DNA from: Aalborgiella sp031422495
GTDB lineage: Bacteria > Pseudomonadota > Gammaproteobacteria > Burkholderiales > Burkholderiaceae_C
Direction: 5' to 3'
Length of the DNA stretch: 27,283 nt
NCBI GenBank assembly: GCA_031422495.1
Contig: JANPLX010000174.1
Location: 1-27,283 of the forward strand
Part shown: one piece after another, positions 7,873 through 16,140 of the stretch
How the letters are laid out: each line of letters begins with the position of its first letter
Numbering within the stretch: the first letter of the stretch is position 1
Notes under the pieces: generated by a model
Database searches by the model: none
The model's input: the letters and a program-made list of their open reading frames with translations, nothing else
Told to the model about the DNA's origin: nothing
Position numbers and translations under genes: made by a program

Positions 7873-7948
7873 AGGGGTATAGCTCAATTGGCAGAGCGTC
7901 GGTCTCCAAAACCGAAGGTTGTAAGTTCGATTCTTACTGCCCCTGCCA
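7873..7948 (+). tRNA. tRNA-Trp (CCA anticodon)
   Basis: A full cloverleaf of 76 bases with an encoded CCA end. The acceptor pair is AGGGGTA/TGCCCCT with one T-G wobble. The D arm is GCTC/GAGC, the anticodon stem TCGGT/ACCGA, and the loop CTCCAAA has CCA at 7906-7908. The T arm is GTAAG/CTTAC with loop TTCGATT. It lies 29 bases after tuf and is probably cut from a tuf transcript, the usual tufB-trpT-secE arrangement in proteobacteria. Confidence 0.97.
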
Positions 7949-7993
7949 CCTGAAATGGGTGGTGAGTTGAGAAAGTAAAGAATAGTAAGAGTG

Positions 7994-8024
7994 AAAAAAA
8001 AGCCCATTTAGACCAAATGGGCTT
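7994..8024 (-). terminator. Rho-independent terminator facing left (antisense)
   Basis: A perfect ten-base stem, AAGCCCATTT (8000-8009) and AAATGGGCTT (8015-8024), has a five-base loop. On the plus strand it is preceded by eight A residues, so the minus-strand transcript ends the stem with a run of U, a textbook terminator. On the plus strand nothing T-rich follows, so it should not stop sense transcription toward secE. It could block antisense RNA entering tRNA-Trp and tuf from the right. Confidence 0.55.
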
Positions 8025-8094
8025 AGTCGTCTCAGGAAGTGCAGCAAATGCATCACTTTTTTGGGCTAAATATTGAAAAGATTGCAGAGTAAAC

Positions 8095-8478
8095 ATGGCT
8101 AGTCCACAAGTTGAAACCGTCGGTAACGGCGTTGAAAAAATAAAACTCGCACTTGCTGCGGGTTTGGTGCTGGCTGCATTTGTTGCGTTTTACATGTTGA
8201 CTAAGCAGGGTCAATTGGCGCAGTGGGGTGCTTTGCTGGCTTGCTTGGTGGCAGCGGGTGCCGTGTTTTTTACCTCAGAAACGGGCAAGCAGTTGATCGC
8301 TTTTGGTCGCGATACCGTTCGCGAAGTCAAAAAAGTGGCTTGGCCTGCACGTAAAGAAACCGTTCAAATGACGGCTTATGTGTTCGGCTTCGTGCTAATC
8401 ATGGCTCTTTTCTTGTGGGCGACCGACAAAACGCTTGAATGGTTGATTTTTGACTTGATTTTAGGCTGGAAAAAATAA
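8095..8478 (+). CDS. secE: Preprotein translocase subunit SecE
   Basis: A 127-residue, three-helix membrane protein, the same length as E. coli SecE. SecE clamps the SecY channel and is required for protein export through the inner membrane. Hydrophobic helices lie at about 16-35, 42-59 and 92-112. The signature REVKKVAWPARKETVQMT, the amphipathic helix and hinge before the last helix, is intact. Some bacteria keep only that part; this one has the long form. The stop codon overlaps the nusG start by one base (TAATG), so the two genes are translationally coupled. No strong ribosome site is visible before the ATG. Confidence 0.96.
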   Translation: MASPQVETVGNGVEKIKLALAAGLVLAAFVAFYMLTKQGQLAQWGALLACLVAAGAVFFTSETGKQLIAFGRDTVREVKKVAWPARKETVQMTAYVFGFVLIMALFLWATDKTLEWLIFDLILGWKK

Positions 8479-9107
8479 TGATTGATGCAACTTCTAGCCC
8501 AGAGCCTACACCAACAACGATGCTTGAGTCTGTTGTCGCTTCGTCTGATGCCCCTGTGGCAGCTGCGGTCAATCCTGATCTGCGTTGGTACGTGGTGCAT
8601 GCTTATTCGGGCATGGAGAAAACGGTAGAGCGCAACATCATTGAGCGTATCGCGCAATCAGCTGCGCCGTCGAAATTTGGTCGGATTTTGGTGCCTACTG
8701 AAGAAGTCGTTGAAATCAAAAATGGTCAAAAGAAAACGACTGAGCGTAAATTCTTCCCGGGTTATGTGTTTGTCGAAATGGTCATGGATGATGACACTTG
8801 GCATTTGATCAAGCACACCAACAAGGTGACTGGATTCATTGGTGGTGGTAAAAATCGTCCCTCTCCGATTTCTGAGGCGGAAGTCCAGAAAATCGTGAGC
8901 CAAATGCAGACGGGTACTGAAAAGCCGCGTCACAAGGTTGAGTTTGAAGTGGGTGAATTTGTGCGTGTTAAAGACGGCCCGTTCACCGACTTCAATGGCT
9001 CGGTGGAAGAAGTTAATTACGAGAAGAGTAAAGTGCGTGTTGCTGTGACTATTTTTGGTCGTTCTACGCCGGTCGAGCTGGAATTTAGCCAGATCGAAAA
9101 AACGTAA
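8478..9107 (+). CDS. nusG: Transcription termination/antitermination protein NusG
   Basis: A 209-residue protein. The first 35 or so residues are a poorly conserved acidic, Pro/Ala-rich tail. The NGN domain then begins at RWYVVHAYSGMEKTVERNI. The C-terminal KOW domain reads VGEFVRVKDGPFTDFNGSVEE and ends SQIEKT. NusG binds the clamp of RNA polymerase, suppresses pausing, helps Rho and couples RNA polymerase to the ribosome through S10. At 209 residues it is longer than the 181 of E. coli because of the N-terminal tail. It overlaps secE by one base. A 157-base gap before rplK holds a leader structure. Confidence 0.97.
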   Translation: MIDATSSPEPTPTTMLESVVASSDAPVAAAVNPDLRWYVVHAYSGMEKTVERNIIERIAQSAAPSKFGRILVPTEEVVEIKNGQKKTTERKFFPGYVFVEMVMDDDTWHLIKHTNKVTGFIGGGKNRPSPISEAEVQKIVSQMQTGTEKPRHKVEFEVGEFVRVKDGPFTDFNGSVEEVNYEKSKVRVAVTIFGRSTPVELEFSQIEKT

Positions 9108-9220
9108 ATACTTTCAGAAGACTTAGAAGATTTTAAAAATTTTGCGCTTTTTCGACTCAGTGCAGAAGGTAAATAGCGAAACCCATTAAAAGGTTTCAAA
9201 AGAGTTGTTAACCCCGGGAA

Positions 9221-9239
9221 GCTTGGCCTTGTGCTAAGC
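9221..9239 (+). promoter_or_regulatory. Leader hairpin before rplK, possible L1 control site
   Basis: GCTTGGC (9221-9227), loop CTTGT and GCTAAGC (9233-9239) form a seven-pair stem with one G-U wobble, followed by TTATGACCCG and the rplK ribosome site TAAGGAG. In E. coli, ribosomal protein L1 represses rplK-rplA by binding an mRNA structure at this place. The position fits, but I cannot verify the L1 recognition motif by eye. Confidence 0.4.
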
Positions 9240-9264
9240 GTTATGACCCGTAAGGAGTATAAAA

Positions 9265-9699
9265 ATGGCGAAAAAAATCGTCGGTTTTATCAAGCTGCAA
9301 GTTCCAGCAGGTAAAGCCAATCCATCACCACCAATTGGTCCAGCATTGGGTCAACGTGGTTTGAACATCATGGAGTTCTGTAAAGCGTTTAACGCACAGA
9401 CTCAAGGCGTCGAGCCAGGTTTGCCATTGCCTGTGGTTATCACAGCATTTGCAGACAAGAGCTTCACCTTCATCATCAAAACGCCGCCAGCGACTGTTTT
9501 GATCAAGAAGGCGATCAAGCTGGACAAAGGTTCAGCTCGTCCGCACACAGACAAAGTCGGCAAAATCACGCGCGCTCAGCTCGAAGAGATTGCTAAAACA
9601 AAAATGAAAGACATGACCGCTGCTGATTTAGACGCAGCCGTGCGTACCATCGCTGGTACTGCGCGCTCAATGGGTGTCAACACGGAGGGCGTGAAATGA
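9265..9699 (+). CDS. rplK: 50S ribosomal protein L11
   Basis: A 144-residue protein, typical for L11, starting MAKKIVGFIKLQVPAGKANPSPP. It contains the proline-rich GPALGQRGLNIMEFCKAFN and ends RSMGVNTEG. L11 forms the GTPase-associated centre with 23S rRNA and is needed for RelA activation during amino acid starvation. TAAGGAG eight bases upstream sets the start. It overlaps rplA by four bases (ATGA), so L11 and L1 are translated as a coupled pair. Confidence 0.98.
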   Translation: MAKKIVGFIKLQVPAGKANPSPPIGPALGQRGLNIMEFCKAFNAQTQGVEPGLPLPVVITAFADKSFTFIIKTPPATVLIKKAIKLDKGSARPHTDKVGKITRAQLEEIAKTKMKDMTAADLDAAVRTIAGTARSMGVNTEGVK

Positions 9700-10394
9700 C
9701 CAAGCTCACCAAGAAACAAAAGACCCAAGTTGGCAAAGTAGACGGCAACAAGCTGTACGCTTTGGCAGATGCTTTGGTGTTGGTTAAAGAGTTCGCTACT
9801 GCGAAGTTTGACGAGTCTATCGATGTTGCTGTGCAACTCGGCGTGGATTCTAAGAAGTCAGACCAAGTGGTTCGTGGCGCTGTTGTGCTGCCTAACGGTA
9901 CAGGTAAAACAGTTCGTGTAGCGGTGTTCGCCCAAGGCGCTAAGGCTGAAGAGGCCAAAGCTGCTGGCGCTGACATTGTTGGTATGGACGATTTGGCTGC
10001 TATGGTTAAAGCTGGCGACATGCCGTTTGACATCGTGATTGCCGCACCAGACGCTATGCGTGTAGTGGGTACCCTAGGTCAAATTCTCGGCCCACGTGGT
10101 TTGATGCCTAACCCAAAAGTCGGTACGGTTACGCCTGACGTTGCTACAGCGGTTAAAAACGCCAAAGCAGGTCAAGTGCAGTTCCGTGTTGACAAGGGCG
10201 GTATCGTTCATTCCACAATCGGTCGTCGCTCGTTTGACAATGACAAGTTGCAAGGCAACTTGGCTGCGTTGGTTGAGGCTTTGCAAAAAGCCAAGCCAGC
10301 AACCAGCAAAGGTGTGTATTTGAAGAAGATCGCCGTGTCGTCCACCATGGGTGTGGGTGTGCGTGTTGATTCACAAACTGTTGCTGCTGCTTAA
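9696..10394 (+). CDS. rplA: 50S ribosomal protein L1
   Basis: A 232-residue protein of standard L1 length. It contains the signature IVIAAPDAMRVVGTLGQILGP followed by RGLMPNPKVGTVTPDV, and the RNA-binding run GQVQFRVDKGGIVHSTIG. L1 forms the mobile stalk that guides deacylated tRNA out of the E site, and in E. coli it represses rplK-rplA translation. It starts inside the last codons of rplK. A 314-base gap separates it from rplJ. Confidence 0.98.
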   Translation: MTKLTKKQKTQVGKVDGNKLYALADALVLVKEFATAKFDESIDVAVQLGVDSKKSDQVVRGAVVLPNGTGKTVRVAVFAQGAKAEEAKAAGADIVGMDDLAAMVKAGDMPFDIVIAAPDAMRVVGTLGQILGPRGLMPNPKVGTVTPDVATAVKNAKAGQVQFRVDKGGIVHSTIGRRSFDNDKLQGNLAALVEALQKAKPATSKGVYLKKIAVSSTMGVGVRVDSQTVAAA

Positions 10395-10708
10395 TTGCGG
10401 GGTAAGAGTTTTGTAATGGTATAAAAATTTGAGTCATTCATCGGATTTCTACTAAGAAATTTGGTGAGTGGCTTGATGTGGTGGGCTGGTAGTTGCCTCG
10501 TGCAGCTTCCAGGCCATCCAAGACCGTTGGTGTGTTTGGGTTTGAAAAAACGATGACACTTAAACATTTACTTTTCAGTGAATGACCAACGCAGATGGCG
10601 ATCCCGCTGCATAGGAATTTTCCGAAACAGTTGGTCGCTGATTTTATGGCGTGCAAACGGATTGCGCTGAATAAACAGCACAACCTAATGCATATTAAGG
10701 AGTTAATC
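10395..10708 (+). promoter_or_regulatory. rplJ leader: possible internal promoter and L10 autoregulatory region
   Basis: No convincing gene lies in this gap; an in-frame extension of rplJ from 10595 lacks L10-like sequence. An extended -10, TGGTATAAA (10417-10425), could mark an internal promoter, with TTGCGG 19 bases before it as a poor -35. Further on, ACCAAC (10585-10590) can pair with GTTGGT at 10526-10531 or at 10630-10635, giving two exclusive folds. In E. coli the L10-L12 complex binds this leader to repress rplJ-rplL. Location and fold fit that role, but the L10-binding motif itself is not proven here. Confidence 0.45.
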
Positions 10709-11209
10709 TTGAGTCTTAATCGCAGTGAGAAACAAGCCGTCATTGATGAAGTGAACGGCCTCGCAGCAAAAGCTCAAACGCTCGTGATCGCGGAATACCG
10801 TGGCATTACGGTCGCTGACATGACTAAATTGCGCTCATCTGCGCGCAGCAATGGCGTTAGCCTGAGTGTGTTGAAAAACACCTTGGCTCGTCGTGCTGTT
10901 GCAGGCAGTGCTTTTGATGTTGTGGCTGACCAAATGACTGGTCCGTTGATCTATGGCTTTTCTGTTGACGCAGTAGCTGCCGCGAAAGTGGTTGCTGACT
11001 TTGCAAAAACCAATGATAAATTGGTGATTCGCGCTGGTGCGTTTGCTGGCAAAGCTTTGGACGTGAACGGCGTTAAACAATTGGCGAACATTCCTTCGAA
11101 AGAAGTGTTGTTGGCGCAATTGGTGGGCTTGTTGCAATCCCCAATCTCTCGTACAGCACGTGTGCTGGCGGCAGTGGCTGGGCAAAAAGACGAAGCAGTC
11201 GCAGCCTAA
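10709..11209 (+). CDS. rplJ: 50S ribosomal protein L10
   Basis: The chosen start is the TTG at 10709, with AAGGAG six bases upstream, which gives the usual N-terminus MSLNRSEKQAVIDEVN and 166 residues. Upstream in-frame ATGs would add 38 residues with no family resemblance. Core text includes VIAEYRGITVADMTKLR and LKNTLARRAV. L10 is the base of the ribosomal stalk and binds L7/L12 dimers through its C-terminal helix. TTG rather than ATG may keep L10 output low compared with L12. The rplL gene starts 80 bases downstream and is co-transcribed. Confidence 0.96.
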   Translation: MSLNRSEKQAVIDEVNGLAAKAQTLVIAEYRGITVADMTKLRSSARSNGVSLSVLKNTLARRAVAGSAFDVVADQMTGPLIYGFSVDAVAAAKVVADFAKTNDKLVIRAGAFAGKALDVNGVKQLANIPSKEVLLAQLVGLLQSPISRTARVLAAVAGQKDEAVAA

Positions 11210-11289
11210 GGGTCTGTGATATTTGTAACCAATGAAAATTTTGGGGCTGTTCATAGAATGAGCAATCACCCTGATAAAAGGAAATAAAA

Positions 11290-11661
11290 ATGGCATTTGA
11301 TAAAGACGCATTTTTGACCAGTCTCGACAGCATGACGGTCATGGAACTCAACGATTTGGTGAAAGCCATCGAAGAGAAATTTGGCGTGAGCGCCGCAGCT
11401 ATGGCAGGTCCTGCTGCTGCTGGTCCAGCCGCAGCTGCTGCTGAAGAGCAAACAGAGTTCAACGTCATGCTTCTCGAAGTTGGCGCGAACAAGGTATCTG
11501 TGATTAAAGCAGTTCGCGAAATCACCGGTTTAGGCTTGAAAGAAGCTAAAGACTTGGTCGACGGTGCACCAAAAGCTGTAAAAGAAGGCGCCTCTAAAGC
11601 TGATGCTGAAGCAGCTAAGAAGAAGCTTGAAGAAGCTGGCGCTAAGGCCGAGCTGAAATAA
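11290..11661 (+). CDS. rplL: 50S ribosomal protein L7/L12
   Basis: A 123-residue protein with the L12 layout. The N-terminal dimer domain (MTVMELNDLVKAIEEKFGV) is followed by an Ala/Gly/Pro hinge at about 37-55 (AAAMAGPAAAGPAAAAAEE). The C-terminal domain contains EKTEFNVML-like text, here EQTEFNVMLLEVGANK, and GLGLKEAKDLVDGAPK. L12 is the multicopy stalk protein that recruits and stimulates EF-G, EF-Tu and other GTPases. AAAAGGAAAT before the ATG gives a strong ribosome site, fitting the need for several copies per ribosome. Confidence 0.98.
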   Translation: MAFDKDAFLTSLDSMTVMELNDLVKAIEEKFGVSAAAMAGPAAAGPAAAAAEEQTEFNVMLLEVGANKVSVIKAVREITGLGLKEAKDLVDGAPKAVKEGASKADAEAAKKKLEEAGAKAELK

Positions 11662-11679
11662 GCTTTGCTTTGCGTGAAG

Positions 11680-11706
11680 GCTGGAGCGCCCTTTAAGGCC
11701 TCCAGC
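11680..11706 (+). terminator. Hairpin after rplL, possible partial terminator
   Basis: GCTGGAG plus GCC (with one bulged C) pairs with GGC plus CTCCAGC across a CTTTAA loop, and TTTCGTGCTT follows. The T run is short and broken, so it is likely a leaky stop. In E. coli an attenuator at this position lets only part of transcription pass from rplL into rpoB. The same role is inferred here from position. Confidence 0.5.
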
Positions 11707-11735
11707 TTTCGTGCTTAAGCGGTATTTGAGAGTGT

Positions 11736-11769
11736 ACTGAAAAACAAGCTAAAAAGTTTGTTTTTCAGT
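11736..11769 (+). other. Perfect 12-base hairpin in the rplL-rpoB gap, possible RNase III site
   Basis: ACTGAAAAACAA (11736-11747) and TTGTTTTTCAGT (11758-11769) pair perfectly around a ten-base loop. The stem is A/U rich and not followed by a T run, so it is not a good terminator. E. coli has an RNase III cleavage structure between rplL and rpoB; this hairpin lies in the same gap and may serve the same purpose. That role is inferred. Confidence 0.5.
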
Positions 11770-11950
11770 GTCTTCTGACCCCGACTGCAGAAGATGCCTT
11801 GGTTCGGGTTGCGTGCAATGCGCAATCGTCCGCCATGGTTGGTAGCGGCCAACCACCAAGCCCGTTGCGTGTGCATACTTGTAGAGGTATGTGGCGTAGC
11901 CGATCAGTTGTGTATGTCCCAGGACAACCGTCTTAAAGCCCGGAGAGCAC

Positions 11951-14900
11951 ATGCCAAATACGACAAGTAATTTAACGTCAAGTTATTCATACACAGAGCG
12001 CAAACGTATTCGTAAAAACTTTGGAAGTCGCGAAAGCGTTTTAGAGATTCCATACTTGCTGCAAATGCAAAAAGATGCGTACACCGCATTTTTGCAAGCC
12101 GGCATTTTGCCGCAAAAACGTACTAATGAAGGTTTGCAGGCAGCCTTTACGGGCGCATTCCCAATCGTTTCACACAACGGATTCGTTGAGATGAAATTCT
12201 TGGACTACAACCTCGCCAAACCAGGTTTTGACGTGCGCGAGTGCCAAACCCGTGGTTTGACTTACGGCTCAGCTGTGCGTGCAAGAGTTCAACTGATTAT
12301 TTATGACCGTGAATCTTCAACAACACATTCAAAAGTTGTCAAAGAAGTCAAAGAGCAAGAAGTCTACATGGGCGAAGTGCCTTTGATGACTGAAAAAGGT
12401 TCTTTCGTGATCAACGGCACGGAGCGCGTGATTGTGTCGCAGTTGCACCGTTCACCTGGCGTGTTTTTTGAGCATGACAAGGGTAAGACACACAGCTCTG
12501 GTAAGTTGTTGTTTTCTGCTCGCATCATTCCTTACCGTGGTTCATGGTTAGACTTTGAATTCGATCCAAAAGACATTTTGTATTTCCGCGTTGACCGCCG
12601 CCGTAAGATGCCCGTCACGATTTTGCTCAAAGCGATTGGTTTGAATCCAGAGTCAATCTTAGCCAACTTCTTCGTGAATGATCAATTCCGTTTGATGGAC
12701 AGTGGTGCTCAAATGGCTTTCGTTGGCGAGCGTATTCGTGGCGAAGTTGCGCGTTTTGACATCACGGACAAATCTGGCAAAGTTATTGTTGCTAAAGACA
12801 AACGTGTGACTGTTCGCCATACGCGTGAACTTGAGCAATCTGGTACTACGCACATCAGCGTGCCAGAAGATTACTTGCTCGGTCGCGTGGTCGCTAAGTC
12901 AATTGTGGACGAAGAAACTGGTGAAATCATTGCAAAAGCCAATGATGAATTGACTGAAGTGCTGCTCAAAAAACTGCGCACTGCTGGTATCGAAGATTTG
13001 CCATGCATCTACACCAATGAGTTGGATCAAGGTTCGTACATTTCTCAAACTCTGCGTACGGATGAAACGGTTGATGAGTTTGCAGCACGCGTTGCCATCT
13101 ATCGCATGATGCGCCCTGGCGAGCCACCAACTGAAGATGCAGTACAAGCTTTGTTCCAGCGCTTGTTCTACAACCCAGACACGTACGATTTGTCACGTGT
13201 GGGTCGGATGAAGTTCAACGCTAAAATGGGCCGTGCTGAATCAACGGGCCCTATGGTCATGACCAACGAAGACATTTTGTCTGTTGTCAAAATCTTGGTG
13301 GATTTGCGCAATGGCCGCGGCGAGGTTGATGATATTGACCACTTGGGCAATCGTCGTGTTCGCTGCGTTGGTGAATTGGCTGAAAACCAATACCGTACTG
13401 GCTTGGCGCGTATCGAAAAAGCTGTGAAAGAACGTTTAGGTCAAGCAGAACAAGAGCCGTTAATGCCGCATGACTTGATCAACAGTAAGCCAATTTCTGC
13501 TGCACTGAAAGAGTTCTTTGGCGCATCACAGTTGTCGCAATTTATGGATCAAACGAATCCATTGTCGGAAATTACGCACAAGCGTCGTATTTCAGCGCTT
13601 GGCCCTGGTGGCTTAACGCGTGAGCGAGCTGGCTTTGAAGTTCGTGATGTGCACGTTACTCATTACGGTCGTGTGTGCCCGATCGAAACACCAGAAGGCC
13701 CAAACATTGGTTTGATCAACTCGCTCGCTTTGTATGCACGTCTCAACGAGTATGGCTTTATTGAAACGCCGTATCGCCGTGTGATTGATGGTAAAGCCAC
13801 TATGCAAATTGATTACTTATCAGCGATTGAAGAAGGTAAGTATGTGATCGCGCAGGCCAATGCAGGCTTGGATAAAAATGGTGTCTTGACAGATGAATTG
13901 GTTTCAGCGCGCGAAGCTGGCGAGTCCATTTTTGTTGGTGCCGAGCGCGTGCAGTACATGGACGTGTCTCCAGGTCAAATCGTCTCGGTGGCGGCGTCTT
14001 TGGTGCCGTTCTTGGAGCATGACGATGCAAACCGTGCATTGATGGGTGCGAACATGCAACGTCAAGCTGTTCCAGTTTTGCGTCCTGAGAAAGCATTTGT
14101 GGGTACTGGCATTGAGCGCGTATCCGCAATTGACTCCGGTACGGTTGTTACAGCTACCCGCGGTGGTGTGGTTGACTATGTTGATGCAACCCGTATCGTC
14201 GTGCGTGTGAACGACTCTGAGGCACAAGCCGGTGAGGTTGGTGTTGATATATATAACTTGATCAAGTATCAACGTTCAAACCAAAATACGAACATCCACC
14301 AACGTCCTATCGTCAAAAAAGGCGACAAGCTCACCAAGGGGGATGTGATTGCTGATGGTGCTTCGACGGATATTGGTGAGTTGGCTTTGGGTCAAAACAT
14401 GTTGATTGGCTTCATGCCATGGAACGGCTATAACTTCGAAGATTCAATTTTGATCAGCGAGCGTGTTGTAGCGGAAGATCGTTATACCTCCATTCATATC
14501 GAAGAATTGGTGGTGATGGCTCGCGACACAAAGCTAGGTGCTGAAGAAATCACACGTGATATTCCTAATTTGTCTGAGCAGCAACTCAATCGCATGGACG
14601 ATTCGGGCATCATTTATGTGGGCGCGGAAGTTGAGCCGGGCGATACATTGGTTGGTAAAGTAACTCCAAAGGGAGAAACCACTTTGACGCCAGAAGAGAA
14701 ATTGCTCCGTGCTATTTTCGGTGAAAAAGCAAGTGACGTAAAAGACACGTCATTGCGTGTTAGCCAAGGTTCTCGCGGTACGGTTATTGATGTTCAGGTC
14801 TTCACTCGCGAAGGTATTGTGCGAGACAAGCGTGCGCAGCAAATTATCGATGATGAATTGAAGCGTTTCCGTCTTGATTTGAATGATCAATTACGTATTG

Positions 14901-16090
14901 TCGAAGCTGACTCTTTTTCTCGTATCGAGAAACTGCTGATCGGTAAAGTTGCTAACGGTGGGCCGCAAAAGCTTGCTAAAGGTACGAAGATCGACAAAGC
15001 GTATTTAGATTCTGTCGAAAAATTTCATTGGTTTGATATTCGTCCAGCGGATGACGATGTTGCTTCACAACTTGAAAGCATTAAAAATTCAACCGAGCAA
15101 ACACGCCATAGTTTCGATCTGGCTTTTGAAGAAAAACGTAAGAAGCTAACCCAAGGTGACGAGTTACCAGCTGGTGTTTTGAAAATGGTCAAGGTTTACT
15201 TGGCAGTTAAGCGTCGTTTGCAACCGGGAGACAAGATGGCGGGTCGCCATGGCAACAAAGGCGTTGTTTCGAAAATATTGCCAGTTGAAGACATGCCGTT
15301 CATGGCTGATGGCACACCATGCGATATTGTCTTGAATCCGCTCGGTGTACCTTCGCGAATGAACGTTGGTCAGGTTCTAGAGGTGCATCTGGGTTGGGCT
15401 GCCAAAGGTATTGGTCAACGCATTGGTGACATGCTGCAAGCAGAAACCAAGACCGCCGAGATGCGTCAATTCTTTGACACGCTCTACAACACATCGGGTC
15501 GTAAAGAAGATTTCAGCAAGTTGAATGATCTTCAAATCAATGAGATGGCGGCTAACTTGGCTGGCGGAGTAACTTTTGCTACGCCGGTTTTTGATGGCGC
15601 ATCGGAAGACGAAATTCGTTCGATGTTGAAATTGGCGTACCCTGACGATATCGCGAAAACCAAAGGTCTAACAGCAACACGCACTCAAGCGCAGTTGTAT
15701 GACGGCCGTACTGGTGATGCTTTTGAGCGTACAACAACCGTAGGCTATATGCACTTCTTGAAATTGCACCACTTGGTTGACGACAAGATGCATGCGCGTT
15801 CTACAGGCCCGTACAGCTTGGTGACGCAACAACCATTGGGCGGTAAAGCTCAGTTCGGTGGACAGCGTTTTGGTGAGATGGAGGTCTGGGCGCTTGAGGC
15901 TTATGGTGCATCGTATGTCTTGCAAGAGATGCTGACAGTGAAGTCTGATGACGTGCAAGGCCGTACACGTGTGTACGAAAGCATTGTCAAGGGTGAGCAC
16001 ACCATAGAGGCTGGTATGCCAGAGTCGTTCAACGTGTTGGTCAAAGAGATCCGCTCTTTAGGTATCGACATGGAATTAGAGCGCGGTTAA
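11951..16090 (+). CDS. rpoB: DNA-directed RNA polymerase subunit beta
   Basis: A 1,379-residue subunit that with RpoC forms the catalytic cleft. The rifampicin region (about 527-550) reads QLSQFMDQTNPLSEITHKRR then ISALGPGG, with the usual Q, D, S, H, R and S residues, so no classic resistance change is present. Also seen are GRVCPIETPEGPNIGLINSL, the late GDKMAGRHGNKGVVS and the C-terminal clamp text FNVLVKEIRSLGIDMELE. The length is slightly above the 1,342 of E. coli, normal for betaproteobacteria. CGGAGAG before the ATG sets the start. A 289-base gap with two hairpins separates it from rplL; rpoC follows after 50 bases. Confidence 0.99.
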   Translation: MPNTTSNLTSSYSYTERKRIRKNFGSRESVLEIPYLLQMQKDAYTAFLQAGILPQKRTNEGLQAAFTGAFPIVSHNGFVEMKFLDYNLAKPGFDVRECQTRGLTYGSAVRARVQLIIYDRESSTTHSKVVKEVKEQEVYMGEVPLMTEKGSFVINGTERVIVSQLHRSPGVFFEHDKGKTHSSGKLLFSARIIPYRGSWLDFEFDPKDILYFRVDRRRKMPVTILLKAIGLNPESILANFFVNDQFRLMDSGAQMAFVGERIRGEVARFDITDKSGKVIVAKDKRVTVRHTRELEQSGTTHISVPEDYLLGRVVAKSIVDEETGEIIAKANDELTEVLLKKLRTAGIEDLPCIYTNELDQGSYISQTLRTDETVDEFAARVAIYRMMRPGEPPTEDAVQALFQRLFYNPDTYDLSRVGRMKFNAKMGRAESTGPMVMTNEDILSVVKILVDLRNGRGEVDDIDHLGNRRVRCVGELAENQYRTGLARIEKAVKERLGQAEQEPLMPHDLINSKPISAALKEFFGASQLSQFMDQTNPLSEITHKRRISALGPGGLTRERAGFEVRDVHVTHYGRVCPIETPEGPNIGLINSLALYARLNEYGFIETPYRRVIDGKATMQIDYLSAIEEGKYVIAQANAGLDKNGVLTDELVSAREAGESIFVGAERVQYMDVSPGQIVSVAASLVPFLEHDDANRALMGANMQRQAVPVLRPEKAFVGTGIERVSAIDSGTVVTATRGGVVDYVDATRIVVRVNDSEAQAGEVGVDIYNLIKYQRSNQNTNIHQRPIVKKGDKLTKGDVIADGASTDIGELALGQNMLIGFMPWNGYNFEDSILISERVVAEDRYTSIHIEELVVMARDTKLGAEEITRDIPNLSEQQLNRMDDSGIIYVGAEVEPGDTLVGKVTPKGETTLTPEEKLLRAIFGEKASDVKDTSLRVSQGSRGTVIDVQVFTREGIVRDKRAQQIIDDELKRFRLDLNDQLRIVEADSFSRIEKLLIGKVANGGPQKLAKGTKIDKAYLDSVEKFHWFDIRPADDDVASQLESIKNSTEQTRHSFDLAFEEKRKKLTQGDELPAGVLKMVKVYLAVKRRLQPGDKMAGRHGNKGVVSKILPVEDMPFMADGTPCDIVLNPLGVPSRMNVGQVLEVHLGWAAKGIGQRIGDMLQAETKTAEMRQFFDTLYNTSGRKEDFSKLNDLQINEMAANLAGGVTFATPVFDGASEDEIRSMLKLAYPDDIAKTKGLTATRTQAQLYDGRTGDAFERTTTVGYMHFLKLHHLVDDKMHARSTGPYSLVTQQPLGGKAQFGGQRFGEMEVWALEAYGASYVLQEMLTVKSDDVQGRTRVYESIVKGEHTIEAGMPESFNVLVKEIRSLGIDMELERG

Positions 16091-16140
16091 AAAGCATATT
16101 AGATTCGAATCAATCACAGACAAGAATAAGGACTTAACAC

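Noticed and set aside
8000..8024. Terminator for tuf and tRNA-Trp on the plus strand
   Set aside because: No T run follows the stem on the plus strand; the U run exists only for the minus-strand transcript.
10595..10708. ATG-started extension of rplJ
   Set aside because: The 38 extra residues do not resemble L10, and the TTG at 10709 has a strong ribosome site and the normal L10 N-terminus.
13529..13600. Possible rifampicin-resistance change in rpoB
   Set aside because: The region has the standard residues (QLSQFMDQ, EITHKRR, SALGPGG), with no known resistance substitution.
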